Source: Aspidiotus rigidus (lineage: Eukaryota > Arthropoda > Insecta > Hemiptera > Diaspididae). Taken from it: a stretch of 64,000 nt of DNA. The notes below the pieces were generated by a model that was not told the DNA's origin, did no database searches, and saw only the letters and a list, made by a program, of their open reading frames with translations. The translations under genes and the position numbers were made by a program. The DNA is taken from assembly GCA_035079385.1 (NCBI GenBank), contig JAVHKY010000054.1, positions 1,837,501-1,901,500 of the forward strand, in the 5' to 3' direction. Positions 1 to 11,600 of this stretch are shown piece after piece. Numbering within the stretch: position 1 is the stretch's first letter; each line of letters begins with the position of its first letter.

Positions 1-660
1 TTTTTTTTTTTGGGGGGGGGAATGAATTGTGCTCGATTTGTGCTGAATTGTGCTGCAAGAATTATGTTTCATGCTTGCCCTCTTCCAAAGATATACAAAC
101 AAGTCTGAAGCTGGTGAAACGATAGGCCCCTTTTTGAACTTATGAATTTTTTTTTCTTTTTTTTTTTTGGGGGGGGGTAAATGAATTGTGCTCGATTTGT
201 TGCGAATTGTGCTGTAAGAATTATGTTTCATGCTTGCCCCCATCCAAAGATATAAAAAAAGTCTGAAGGAGGGCTGGTGAAACGATAGCCCCCTTTTGGA
301 CATTTTGAATTTTTTTTTTTTTTTGCTAAATGAATTGTGCTCGATTTGTGCTGAATTGTGTCGTAAGAATTATGTTTCATGCTTGCCCCCTTCCAAAGAT
401 ATACAAAAAAGTCTGAAGGAGGGCTGGTGAAACGATAGCCCCCTTTTGGAAATTTCGAATTTTTTTTTCTGCTAAATGAATTGTGCTCGATTTGTGCTGA
501 ATTGTGCTGCAAGAATTATGTTTCATGCTTGCCCTCTTCCAAAGATATACAAACAAGTCTGAAGCTGGTGAAATGATAGCCCCCTTTTTGAACTTATGAA
601 TTTTTTTTTTTTTTTTTGGGGGGGGGGTAAATGAATTGTGCTCGATTTGTGAGGAAATTT
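1..660. repeat. Minisatellite, about 4.5 units of 146-159 bp
   Basis: Units restart at about 21, 180, 329, 475 and 630 with AATGAATTGTGCTCGATTTG, then a block ending in CATGCTTGCCC, a block with AAGTCTGAAG, and a T-run or T-run plus G-run. The open frames here on the minus strand are low-complexity products of the repeat and are not genes. The same repeat occurs in the opposite orientation at 18171-18745. The window begins inside the array. Confidence 0.9.
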
Positions 661-1262
661 CTTTGAAGTTAGTCCTAATGGAAGAAATTTTTGACATAAT
701 TATTGCCCTGCTACTAATTTAGCTGACAATGTTCTGTAACCATAGTAATAAATTTGCATATGTTACTATCCAAAAATATTGATAATTTTTTGAACGTGTC
801 AAATTTCCTCAAATATTAGGTCAAAAATGATGAAATTGGTGATTTTTTTATACATTGAAAATATTGGTTTGGAAAATGATGGATTTTTGAATGTTAAATT
901 TCCTCAAATATTAGGTCAAAAATGAATGAAATCCATGATTGTGCCAAACTGTGCCAGGATGAATATGATATAGCCTACAGTTAAAAATCACACAGAAAAC
1001 ATGAAAATCTCACGTAAATTTTTTATAGAATTGAAAGTATTAAATTCTGTGAAATATTGAAAATTGATAATTTTTTGAACGTGTTTAATTTCCTCAAATA
1101 TTAGGTCAAAAAATGAAGAAATCGGTGATTCTTTATACATTAGAAATATTGGTTTGGAAAATGGTAATTTTTTGAACGTGTCACATTTCCTCAAATATTG
1201 GGGTCAAAAATGAAGAAATCCATGATTGTGCCAGACTGTGCCAGGATGAATATGATATATCT
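661..1262. repeat. Degenerate repeat, duplicated about 285 bp apart
   Basis: The phrase TTTCCTCAAATATTAGGTCA recurs at about 803, 898 and 1089, with a diverged version near 1187. A longer block containing CATGATTGTGCCA and GTGCCAGGATGAATATGATA occurs at about 931-972 and again at 1219-1258. It is AT-rich and I see no coding signal. Confidence 0.7.
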
Positions 1263-3446
1263 ACTTACGTGGTAACGATCTCTTCTTGAGTTCCTTCTGG
1301 AGTTCGACCTTGGTCAACTCCCACATCTTCTTTTGAATTAGGAAACTCATCCTTCTCGTCTTTTCTCAACTCTTCACCTTTCATGTTTTAGCTTGTTCGC
1401 TGTTATCGCAAGCCAATATGCCACAAGGGGCGAATAGAACCCAATATGTTTCCGAAAAAACAATTGAAAATGAGAACAAAATTATGACACCATTTTCCAG
1501 TGGGTGGCTGCATTTCTGCGACCCACCAAATTTGAAATGGCTGTAGCGGGAAAATGATGAGTGAGCAGAATTTGATGGTAGCTGCACAAAATTGAACAAA
1601 ATGTGAACAAAATTATCGCAGTGGCTTGAACCCAAAATTCATATAGATGAGGCGCTGCATTTCTCCAGCTCCTCCAAATTTTAAATTTATGTAGCAGAGA
1701 AACGGTACGTGAACAAAATGACCAAAATGTGAACAATATCATGAAATCAGTCACGACGCTAAATTTGGAGATGGGAGGGGGGCTGGGAACATGGGCCTCT
1801 GCAATTTCATCTTTTGGGAGAATGAATCGAACACAATAAATAATTTAGGGGGTTGAACGATTTTACCCTCATCTGTAATTTAATGACGATCCAAAGCAAA
1901 TTTTCCAATTCTGGGGTGATTGAATCTCAGCCCTCCATGGCGACGTCACTATCTTTCATTTCATTCTTATAACTGAGCACTACTTCTAAGTAAGACGATT
2001 TTCACTCGAGGCATCCTTATCGAGGTAAGCTCAAGTGTAAGATTGAAAGTACGAGTAGATTATACATATGTATACGGTACGAGAAAGAAATTCACGCCGC
2101 ACAAAGTGTTCGCAATTCGGAAAATAAATAAATCTTCTTCCTCTGTATACATTGTTGGTAAACAAATTACATTCCAAATAAAGTTTAATATCAAAAGGAC
2201 TGTGTGACGTTTGTTTGCAACGTTAACGTGCCATTTGAATTCAACATGGATTCTTCACTTCTTACGTCAGACAAGAAGAACAATGTTATTTATCTTTCGA
2301 GTTCGCCTGCAGCCGCTTTTGTACATCTATTTTCCTTTTGTAATTAAAGGATTTATGTTGTAAATTTTGTAACATTAACGTAAAGCGTCTTTCCTCGTCA
2401 TAGTCGGCGTTGCTAAAGTCATTCTGTAACAACTCTCTTTTCCCGGAGCTATACGATTTAGTTCTCGCTGTTTGATTGCCCGGTCTTTTGCGAAGTTAAT
2501 TTTTATCTTTTTAATTAAATTTTTGTTGGCTAAAAGCGAAACCCTTTCCATTCACCGCTGATGTTGCGAAGACTCTTTTAGGTGCGGGTTTTCGTCTATT
2601 TCATGTTATATGTATTACCACTAAAAACGTTTGCTCGCTAAAATGCTGTAAAACACACAACGAGAATGTCGTATCGTTCTGGTGGTACGATTTTTCTAAT
2701 TTACAACTACAATAAAATATGTTTACTTACGCACTAATAAAACGTCTCTAAATACTGCGGTACGGATATTTTTGGACTTTTTTTCTCTCTCTCTTCTCTT
2801 CTAGATAGAACAGTGAAGCGTCTCTCCATTTGTGGAACTCTTTACTTCAAATTACTAAACATGTTGAAAATGACGGATAGCGCGCGGTAGGTCAAAATCG
2901 AGCTATACCGCATACTTATCGCTTTTTATACGATTACTGCCAATTTACTAGAGTTTTCTTTGTGAAGAACCATCTAGCTTTCTTCTCTAATTCAGCAAAC
3001 CGCAGGATGAGTTTTTAACCTCGGAACACCCTCGAACGCATGGAAGGTGCGACGCCTATATTTTGTGCACGTTTCAAATTCTCAGCAAAGTCATTATAAA
3101 CTCTATACTATTATTTCTCCTTATGCTCTCACTCTATTACGAGTATATGTGTATCTCAAGTTTGTAAGTTTAAGTACAATTGGCTTAGAGCAATACTTGC
3201 AAAATATTAAACTGCTCGTTACCGCAACTATAGACGATATACACGTATATTAATGGAGATAGACTGTTAATGCTGCGTACAAGAGTTTCCAAGAGAATTA
3301 AATCGCATTCTCGAACTTACACGTCGCTGACCAAGTTTTTTCTTTCCTCCTAATCAACATCAACGGTTTCCGTTAAGCCGTTCGCCGCGAGTTTGGAATT
3401 ACAATGTCTTCCGTCAACCCCTTCACGAATGCGAAGAATAACAATC
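1263..3446. other. Intergenic, no gene recognised
   Basis: There is a weak tandem duplication at about 1505-1745 (units ending in AACAAAATGTGAACAA). The rest is apparently unique AT-rich DNA with only short ORFs lacking recognisable domains. I see no convincing splice pair, RNA gene or transposon terminus. Confidence 0.5.
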
Positions 3447-3546
3447 TGTGGATATCCTTTGCTTAGAACCTGCGAAATTCGGTCGAACGAGTTGCGAATT
3501 ACTAAAAATTAGAATTAATTCGGTTCTCCAAATTATGACCAAAGAC

Positions 3547-5601
3547 ATCAAACGACGACATACTCAAAGGAGTAAAACAGACGGAGTAATTTTTGTTCGT
3601 CATACCCCCCTCCCTCGGATAAATGATCTTGCTTTGGAGGTGATTAAGAGAATTAAGATGAAGGTCAGGGAGGAGGGCTTAACCATTACTAAGGCTGATG
3701 AAGGGAATGCCATTGTAGTTATGGAGAAGTCCTCTTATGTCTCTAAGGTCTATGACGTTCTCGACCAGTGTGGCGCCAAGGTAAATGTGGATTTCAACTT
3801 TCCAAATCACGTTAAAGAAGTTAGACGTGTTATAAACAATAGCGAATTTATTATGAAAACCCCTTCGCCTAAAAGATTTCTCCTTGAGCCCAACCCTGTG
3901 CCGCCTTTACTGTACGGACTGCCTAAGGTTCATAAGAAGGACACTCCGATGCGGCCGGTCGTTTCCTTTGTGTCTTCCCCCACGTACTTCTTGGCAAAAT
4001 TTTTGGACCGTTGGTTTAAATCTAGAGTAGAATTTGAGTCATCCTACTCTGTGAAGAATTCGGTCTCTCTGGCTGATGAGCCTAAAGATGACATTCTTCC
4101 GCCTGATTCTACCCTATGCTCTTTTGACGTAGTCGGTTTATTTCCGAGTATCCCTAGAGCTACTGCCATGCAGCATATGGGAAACCTCTTGGTCCAATCT
4201 AATATCTGTCACGAAGAACTGGCAGAATTTTTCAATTTACTCAATATTTGTTGGTCTCCCAATTTTTGCAAATTTGAAGGGAAATTTTTCGAACTTCCAG
4301 AGGAGGTAGGTATCCCTATTGGCTCTCCTCTGGGTTCCCTCATTTCGGAGGTTTTCATGTCTAAATCTGAACTCGACCTTTTTTCCTCTGGTCAGGGGCT
4401 TTTGGGTCATATACATTATTGGCACAGGTATGTTGATGATGTCTTGTGCATGTGGACCGGTCACCGAGATCTCCTTTTGGAGTTTCTTAGGTATCTCAAC
4501 AGTTTGTATCCTTCCATCAAATTCACGTTGGAAGTAGGCGGTTTATCAATAAATTTTTTGGACCTTACTATCTCTAATAGAGAAGGTGCCCATGAATTCG
4601 CCATATATAGAAAAGATACTTCGACCGATATTACTGTCCACGGTAGATCTTCCTGCCCTGTTGCCCACAAAATTGCCGGTTTTAATAGTTATATCCACCG
4701 GTTAACTAGTATTCTATTGGGTCACTTCGCTTTTCAACAGGAGCTTTTGACTATAAAGCACTTGGCCAGAGTGAATGAGATCAGCTTAGATATTGACTTG
4801 ATGGTCCATAGAAAATTTATTCGGAACTGCCTTGATTCCACTACCTCCCTCCCCCGCAATCCGGCGTCTACTAGTAGAAAACGTTGGATTAAGCTTCCCT
4901 TTTGGGGAAATTCTCTTCCCAGTTAGGTCGTGTCCTTCGCCCATTTGGGTTTCGCCTAGTGTATTACAATCTTAACACTGTAAAAAGTTTGTTCGTCAAG
5001 CTGAAGGACCCCATCCCACTGGTCGAAAGAAGTGGGGTTTACAAAATATAGTGTAATGACTGTAATGGAATCTACATAGGTGAGACTGGACGTCAGTTCA
5101 AAATTAGAATAGATGAGCATAGGAAGGCGTGGGAAGAGAAGAAATTGGGTGATTCGGCATTTGCGGACCATCTTATTACCACTGGCCATAGTTTCAAAGA
5201 GGGATCCGAGTCCTTCCTCCATAGAGAGTCCTCGGTTTTCAAACGTAGCGCGTTAGAACATATTGAAATTATTCGCCATCTGAATAACGACAACCTAAAT
5301 GTGCTCAACAGGTACATACCTGATGAGGGGTTGATTGAACTAGTTTATGAGTATGATTCACATTGTGATGACTCGCTAGTTCAGTCATGATTTCCTCGGT
5401 AGTATTTGTTGCCGGTCGGTGTTGGTTCATTTGCTTTCCTGTCACCCGTTGACAATGGTTCTTTAATCGAAAGGGCTCCGGTGTATTTTGTATTTCTGTG
5501 GCTTTAATTAAATTACTCCGTCTGTTTTACTCCTTTGAGTATGTCGTCGTTTGATACTAAAAATTAATTACTAGTAGAAATTCCCTCTATTAACCAATCA
5601 G
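3547..5601 (+). mobile_element. PLE-A, Penelope-like element, 5'-truncated with inverted 5' arm
   Basis: The body encodes reverse transcriptase then a GIY-YIG endonuclease. The 5' end is truncated, and a 43-bp arm at 3547-3589 is the exact reverse complement of 5513-5555 downstream of the ORF. After the 3' arm there is a further tail (5556-5601) that has no counterpart at the 5' side. A probable imperfect target duplication (AAATTATGACC at 3530-3540, AAATTATTACC at 5602-5612) brackets it; a second direct repeat, ACTAAAAATTA, is also near both ends, so exact termini are tentative. Confidence 0.85.
3593..5390 (+). pseudogene. PLE-A RT-GIY-YIG polyprotein, broken
   Basis: RT similarity starts abruptly at the conserved PLPRI region; the upstream part of the open frame (from 3448) is flanking DNA and the inverted arm, not native coding sequence. 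RT motifs are visible, including LLYGLPKVHK, RPVVSF, the CSFDVVGLFPSIP block, and catalytic YVDDVL near 4430-4447. A one-base loss in a T-run near 4903 shifts the frame so that translation stops at 4926. The next frame continues through the linker, has a TAG at 5049-5051, then the endonuclease (YIGETGRQ near 5080) and ends at 5390. The RT is otherwise well preserved, so decay is moderate. Confidence 0.85.
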
Positions 5602-5705
5602 AAATTATTACCTATCGGAACAAGAATCTGTTATTTGAAACGATTCGTCCCTGAATCGCAGTCCTTGGCATCAGTGAAGAACATCTCGAGGTGCTACCAG
5701 TAGAT

Positions 5706-6350
5706 ATACCGGGTAGACCGGAAAGATGTTATCATTTAAATGGAAGTTTGCACTAAATTCACTCCAGCACAAAAACGCAAAACGTTAGACGTATGCTTCC
5801 AATCTACAAAATTTGTATTTCAATTTTATCTTCAATGTGCGTCCCTAGCGAACTATCTACGACTTTTTTGAGCCGAGTTTTGAACCAAAATGTGCTAAAA
5901 ATTGACCAATTCACCAAAATTTTCAAAAATAATAAATTGTTTAAATTTCCACATTTCAAATGATTTAAAAGTGAAATTTAATGCTGATTCCGAAATAGTC
6001 GCCATTGCAGGACTGCAATGGCAGCAGGAAACCCGCTGTCCCGAGTCCCTTAGAGCCTGAAGTTTTCCAAGTCCCCCTCCCATCATATATAGTTCGAAGG
6101 TATAGGAATTTTTTCAAGTCCGCCCCCTCTCTCCGTGACGTCATGAACCTCGCTCGCGCTCGCGGACGAAAAATTCCTGGAAGTACCCCCAACAAAAAAT
6201 ATCTGAATGATCCTACGAAGTTTGAAAGTGACGGGATTTTCAATTTCTTACTTCGGAAATCTTGGCATGGTAAATTTTTAGAACTCGGCTCAAAAAAGTC
6301 GTAAAACGTTGATTCGGGGTGCAAAATAAAGCCAACAGATATTTAAAAGA
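5706..6350 (+). repeat. Dispersed repeat family R1, copy 1
   Basis: Begins with a diverged GGGTAGACC...AAAGATGTTA head and continues with the conserved block around TCTACGACTTTTTTGAGCC. Equivalent heads occur at 6655 and 37841, and a reverse-strand fragment at about 22580-22700. Downstream is a block with GTCCCGAGTCCC and TAGAGCCTGAAGTTTT, repeated at 6492-6520. No protein is encoded; the open frames on both strands are antisense shadows. Confidence 0.7.
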
Positions 6351-6654
6351 TTGAAAAATTCTTGGGATTCATTATGAGCAAACAGCGGATTTTTTGCCTG
6401 TTTCTAGGTGAAAATTTGGCTGAACAAACTGAATTTTTGGCAAGAAAATTAGATGCCTTTGCAGGATTGCATTGGCAGCGGGGAACCCGCAGTCCCGAGT
6501 CCCCTAGAGCCTGAAGTTTTTCCAAGTCCTGAAAATCATGACGTGACAAGTTGAACGCGCTGCAATTTCAAGGAAGCCGTCGTCTTTCCAAGTCCCCCTC
6601 CTATCATATATAGCTCGGAGGTCGGAATATTTTCAAGTCCCCCTCCTATCATAT

Positions 6655-7200
6655 ACAGGGTGAGGCCAAAAGATGTTGCCAGTTAAATGGGAGTTTGCGT
6701 TAAATCTGTCGTAGCGCAATAACGCGAAACGTTAGATGTAAACTTCAAATCTACGAAATTCGCATCTCAATTTTGTCTTTAATTTGCGCCAAATACGAAG
6801 TTTCTACGACTTTCCTGAACCGAGTTATGGACCAAAATGTGCCGAAATTTTGCTGCAGGGGTTCCCAAAGTGTTTAATTATCAAAATAAAACATGATCCT
6901 GTTTCAAAAAATTGCTTGATTTTTGAAACTCCGTACAATTCCGACGTAAAATTTCGCGCTCAGTTTGAAAAAACAACCCAAATCACCCCACGAAGCTTCA
7001 ACACGGATGTACGGCCCAAAGAGAGTCAAAATTCCTCAAATAAAAAAAGTGCGTGATCTTCGAAAATTTAGTAGAATTCAGAAATAACAATTCGTGCTGA
7101 GTCCGAAAAAATCACCCAAATCACCCTACGAAGCTTCAAAATGGATGTACGGGCCCAAAGAGGGTCAAAATTCCTCCAAGTTGGGAAATTGCTCCATCTT
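6655..7200 (+). repeat. Dispersed repeat family R1, copy 2, with short tandem units
   Basis: Head ACAGGGTGAGGCC is followed by the same roughly 200-bp block as copies 1 and 3. From about 6950 there are tandem units of about 120 bp, each with CACGAAGCTTC or TACGAAGCTTC, GGATGTACGG and AAAATTCCTC. The same unit family follows the head at 37841. Confidence 0.7.
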
Positions 7201-7219
7201 TCAAATTTAATCGATTAAC

Positions 7220-7331
7220 TTGTGAAATCAAGTAATAAAGAAAGTTTTGTTTTTCCGTGACAAACAGGTATCATTTAAATTGATATCTGTTTGTCACGGA
7301 AAAACAAAACTTTCTTTATTGTGAAATCAAG
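7220..7331. mobile_element. Small palindromic foldback insertion with 13-bp flanking duplication
   Basis: Two perfect 34-bp inverted arms (7234-7267 and 7287-7320) enclose a 19-bp centre that is itself nearly self-complementary. The direct repeat TTGTGAAATCAAG flanks it at 7220-7232 and 7319-7331, overlapping the arm by two bases. The geometry suggests insertion of a hairpin-forming fragment rather than a chance palindrome. No coding capacity. Confidence 0.75.
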
Positions 7332-8310
7332 GTTGGAGTGGAAAGAGTGCTCGCGTAATAATCGAATAAGTCTGTATATGATCATAGTGGGTGGAAGGGC
7401 GAAAACTGTCGCTGTTTCAGGCGATGGAGAGCGCGGTATCAAGAAGCTTATCTTCTGTTGTGAACTCGCGGTGAAAAATTGGCTATGGTGCCTCTAGCGA
7501 TGGAAACGAGCAAGATTGCAATCACTCTCGTTGTGTCAGCTGCGAGAGTGAATTCTTAGGGAAGATCGTCTTCCATTTTGAACTCGCAGTAAGAAATTGG
7601 CTAGTCTCGGGGTGAATGGTTCCAAAAAGGGAAATAAATCCCCAAAGTAAAAAATTGCTCAAACATTCAAACTATTTAATTCCCGAGCGAAATTTAACGT
7701 AAAGTCCGGAAAAAATTATTAAAAAACTCTGCAAAGCAACAAAATGGCTCAATGGGCGCAAAAGAGGATCTAAATTTCCCCAAGACGAAAAATTGTTCAG
7801 AATTCCAAACATCACTCAATTCTCTAGGAAAATCTATAGTTGAGTCTAAAAAAAATTGTCAAAAATTCCCCGAACTCGTCTTCTGTCTTCTTGCACTCAT
7901 TGTTCGATATTGGCCAGGTTTCCGCGTCCGATCAGAGTGGGCAAATGCAAGACAGAAGCTTGGAGATTAACATTTTTTCAAGCCTTCTTCTATCGTACTT
8001 GTATATAGCTTGGAAGTCGACATTTTTTTCAAGTTCCCTCATATCGCATTTAGCTTTGAAGTCCGGCCCTATGACGTCACAATCAGATGACGTCATAGAT
8101 CCCTCAGGTTCCCGCCCACATCTCGTTTAACTCCGTAAAAGAACCCGTGAGTTTTTCTATATGTAGCTCCAAATGTTGAGGGGCCAACCCCGTTTGGGGA
8201 TGCCTACAATAAAGAAAGAAAGAGCTCCAAAGTCCAAGCCTTCGACGTCACAATTTTATGACGTCATAGGTTAGCCTTGTGACGATACAACCTGATGACG
8301 TCATAGATCT
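7332..8310. repeat. R1-related tandem units and CRE-containing repeat
   Basis: Degenerate units with CTTCTGTTGTGAACTCGC and a later TTTTGAACTCGCAG belong to the family seen at 38650-40200. Around 8170-8220 is a short GC hairpin (CCCCGTTTGGGG) followed by AATAAAGAAAGAAAG, resembling a LINE 3' tail. The unit at 8086-8127 (TGACGTCATAGATCCCTCAG) is repeated at 8294-8315, where copia inserted. Confidence 0.6.
8072..8303. promoter_or_regulatory. Cluster of CRE-like palindromes (TGACGTCA)
   Basis: Perfect TGACGTCA octamers lie at 8072, 8088, 8259 and 8296, with CGACGTCA at 8243. This is the consensus bound by CREB/ATF-type bZIP proteins. They lie in repeated DNA with no adjacent host promoter, so a regulatory role is only inferred. 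Confidence 0.45.
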
Positions 8311-8315
8311 CTCAG

Positions 8316-8494
8316 TGTTGGAATATTCAGGTTTTCTAGACCTGCAGTCAGCAAGCGCAAACATCATAAATATACCAGAAACTACTGGTTACTTACTTAT
8401 TAAACTTCATAGCTTTTACTAGGCGCTTGAGCTGTTATTTTAAACTAATAAAGTCTTCATTCTCTGCGCGACTTCTGTTGTGAACTTTCTAACA
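8316..8494 (+). repeat. copia 5' LTR (179 bp)
   Basis: Starts TGTTGGAATATTCAG and ends CTTTCTAACA; I read no difference from 13666-13844. AATAAAG near 8446 could serve as the polyadenylation signal. Preceded by the CTCAG duplication. Confidence 0.95.
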
Positions 8495-8508
8495 GGTTAT
8501 GGGCCCAG
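8495..8508 (+). promoter_or_regulatory. Primer binding site, initiator tRNA-Met internal (half-tRNA) type
   Basis: GGTTATGGGCCCAG immediately follows the LTR. It complements the anticodon stem-loop region of eukaryotic initiator tRNA-Met (CTGGGCCCATAACC), not the 3' CCA end. Priming by a cleaved tRNA-Met half is the known mechanism of Drosophila copia. Confidence 0.85.
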
Positions 8509-8693
8509 AAGCTCCAACCTAGAATTCTTTCGACTTAAAAAGTTTTCTTTCAATATCGTCTTTTATTAAAAATGTTATAAAAGAAATTATTTCGGCGTTC
8601 TCTATTTAATTGTGATACGCGATTTAAAAAAAAAAAAAAAAAAAAACTTTCGTATTTTGTTGATTTCGGGCGTTCGTTTGTTCGTTTGTGAAC

Positions 8694-11600
8694 ATGTCGG
8701 ACCACTCAAAATTGGCTCTAAACCCACTTGGTTCATCTTCCGAATACTTCGCAGAATGGGAATTCCGTATAACTACGCTTCTACGCTCGAAAGACTGTGA
8801 GTGCGCAATATTCGAAAACCCTCCGATTTGTCCGGTGCCTCCTACCTCTGGAACTGAAAATAATATTGAATTTGAGCAATTACGCGCTGAGTACTCCATT
8901 GCTCAAGAAGCCTACGAAGAAAGTATGACTAAATATCTTAAAGCGGACAAGAAGGCAATGGGTATTATCGTTAAACATTTAACAGCCTACGCGATAAATG
9001 TCATCAAAGATTCCACAACCGCGAAATCCATGTGGCTCGAATTGAAAAGTGCGTACGAGAATAGAACTGCTGCGAACCAGACGCATTTATTAGACCGATT
9101 GTTAAAGCTAAAGATGAATCCGGGAGATAAGGTAGAGCAACATTTTGAAAAGATGGACAATGTCATAGCAGAATTAAAACTGGCTGGAGTCGAACTGGGA
9201 GACGAGCAATTCATTTCATCTATCCTCCTTCTTTCAATGCCTACCGAATACGACCAAGCAGTGACAGCCTTAACCATGTCGGCCAAAGAGGATTTGACCT
9301 ACGAGCAGGTTAAAATCAAGCTGAAAAATCATAGTCTAAAAGTGCGCACTCAAAATAATAACCCAACTGTACTTGCAATACCCGGGTCAAGCAACGAAAG
9401 AAGTGGCGGAGGAAATTTCCAAGTTAGACGCGGCCAAGGTCGGAAATTCGGACGACGGTTTAATGGCTACAAACGAACTTTTCAACGTCAACCATACTTC
9501 CAGCGACGCGGAAATGCAAGAAGAGGTTCAATAAGTGGTAGTCGAGGGTTCATGAATGGTAATCGTGATGGTCGAGGGTCAGTCAATGGTAATCGGCTCT
9601 ACTGTACGTATTGTAAAGCTGTTGGTTCTCACGACTACAAAAATTGTGATCGACTAAAGAAACATCGCGAGAGAAATGGTGGTAATGGTTCTCGAAATAA
9701 TGGTCAGCAAAGTTGGAATGGTGGAAATCAAGGTGGAAATTCGAATTCACCGCAATCGAATTTAATTTATTGCAATTCAAACTCGAACGCAATTAATACC
9801 GATGATTTCGGAATGATAGGTATGTTAGCTACAAAAATATCAAACGACAGGTCTAAACAGGTATCAAAATATGCTGTAGAGGTTCCCTTTTATAATGATA
9901 GCGGTGCTAATCGTTTTGTCGTAATTGATGACGGTCTACTCTCAGATGCGACAATTCTTGATCCTCCAGTTAATATAGGTCAATATGAAAAATGCTCTAT
10001 GATTACCGCTACTAAGATAGGAACTTTGTACGTAGAAACTGATCAAGGCTATAAGCTCACGTTCGAAAATGCTTATTATGCGCCGAATGGCCGCTGCAAT
10101 ATTTTACCAATTCCACTTTTACAATTTAGCAATATTCAACATAAAATAGAGTTTTTCAAAGCCTACTTATATTTAAAGGACCAAAAAACAAAAAATGAAA
10201 CTATAATCACAATAGGTGATACCATCAATGACTCGTTATACAAATATCGGTTCAAGGTTTATGTTACTAACCCTTTAGTATTAGCTCTTACTGCTGAAGC
10301 GTATGCTGAAGATTTACACCGAAAATTTGCACACCTGAACTACGCCTATTTGAAACAGCTTTTTCCTGAATTAAAAATAAACGTCAATAAAATCTGTGAA
10401 GTTTGTATGAAGGCTAAGCAAACTAGGCAACCACTGAACAAAGTTAAAGAAAGACCTCGATCAGAAAAAGTATTAGAGTGTGTTCATTCAGATATTAAAG
10501 AATACCCCGTACGAACATTTCTTGGCGAAAAATATTATCTAACCTTTATTGAAGAAAGTTCTCATTTCGTGAATTTATTTATTTTGAAACGTAAATCTGA
10601 AACTTTGGGAAACTTTGAATATTATCTCAACCGTATGAAATTAATGTACGAAAAACAGGGAATAGGTTACTTATACTGTGATAATGCTGGCGAGTTTTTA
10701 TCTGACCAGTTCAAGTGCTTTATGAGGAGTCAAGGAACTGACTATAAAACAACTATACGAGATACCCCAGCTCTATGTGGTATAGCCGAACGTATGAATA
10801 GAACAATTTCAGAAAGAGTTAGAGCTCTGTTATTTGACTCAGGTCTTCCTGAAACATTTTGGGGCTATGCAGCTCTCTACGCTGTGTATATGATAAATCG
10901 AAGTCCAACCAAAGCCTTAACTAACGGTATTACACCTTTTGAGAAATTAACGGGTCAAAAATGCAACTATGAACGTCTTCAACCTTTTGGTTGTATTGCT
11001 TTTGCGAAAACTCTAAATGATGGAGCAGTAGATTCAAGAAGTGATAAATGTATATTTTTAGGTTACATTCCTTTTGGTTTCAAACTGTTAAGATTGAGTG
11101 ATTGTAGATTATTAGACGTACGCGATGTCAGATTTGAACCGCAAATCATGTTTAAAGATCTGTCACCTAATGAGCGAGCTTTAAAAGCTCTTGGTAACTA
11201 TTATTCTCATAAATCATTGAATGATATTCTCTTGTCGCCAATGAACGATGTAACGTGTGCCGTAAGGCCGTTAGACAGAATAACAGATCTAAGAAACTCA
11301 CTACCTGAATGTAGTAAAAACCTTTCTAAGCCTAGTACGTCAAATACTATCAATGCTCCAAAACCAAGTACAAGTAGAAATATAGACTCGTTAGCAAACC
11401 AAAGCATACCTAATAAAAATGTAAAATCTGAATCAGCTACTGATTATGAATGTGACGAAAATAGATGTAACTCAGCCATTATTAAAGGACGCCGGAAGGC
11501 TCCTACTCAGCCCGCATGGACTGATCATAACTACGCACGTAGTGAACTTCGGCCTATAAAAAGGGTAAGAAAGAGTCATGGAATTACGATAACAAATCAT

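Noticed and set aside
228..697. Minus-strand ORFs across the minisatellite
   Set aside because: They translate the repeat unit several times, including homopolymer lysine/phenylalanine runs, with no independent coding signal.
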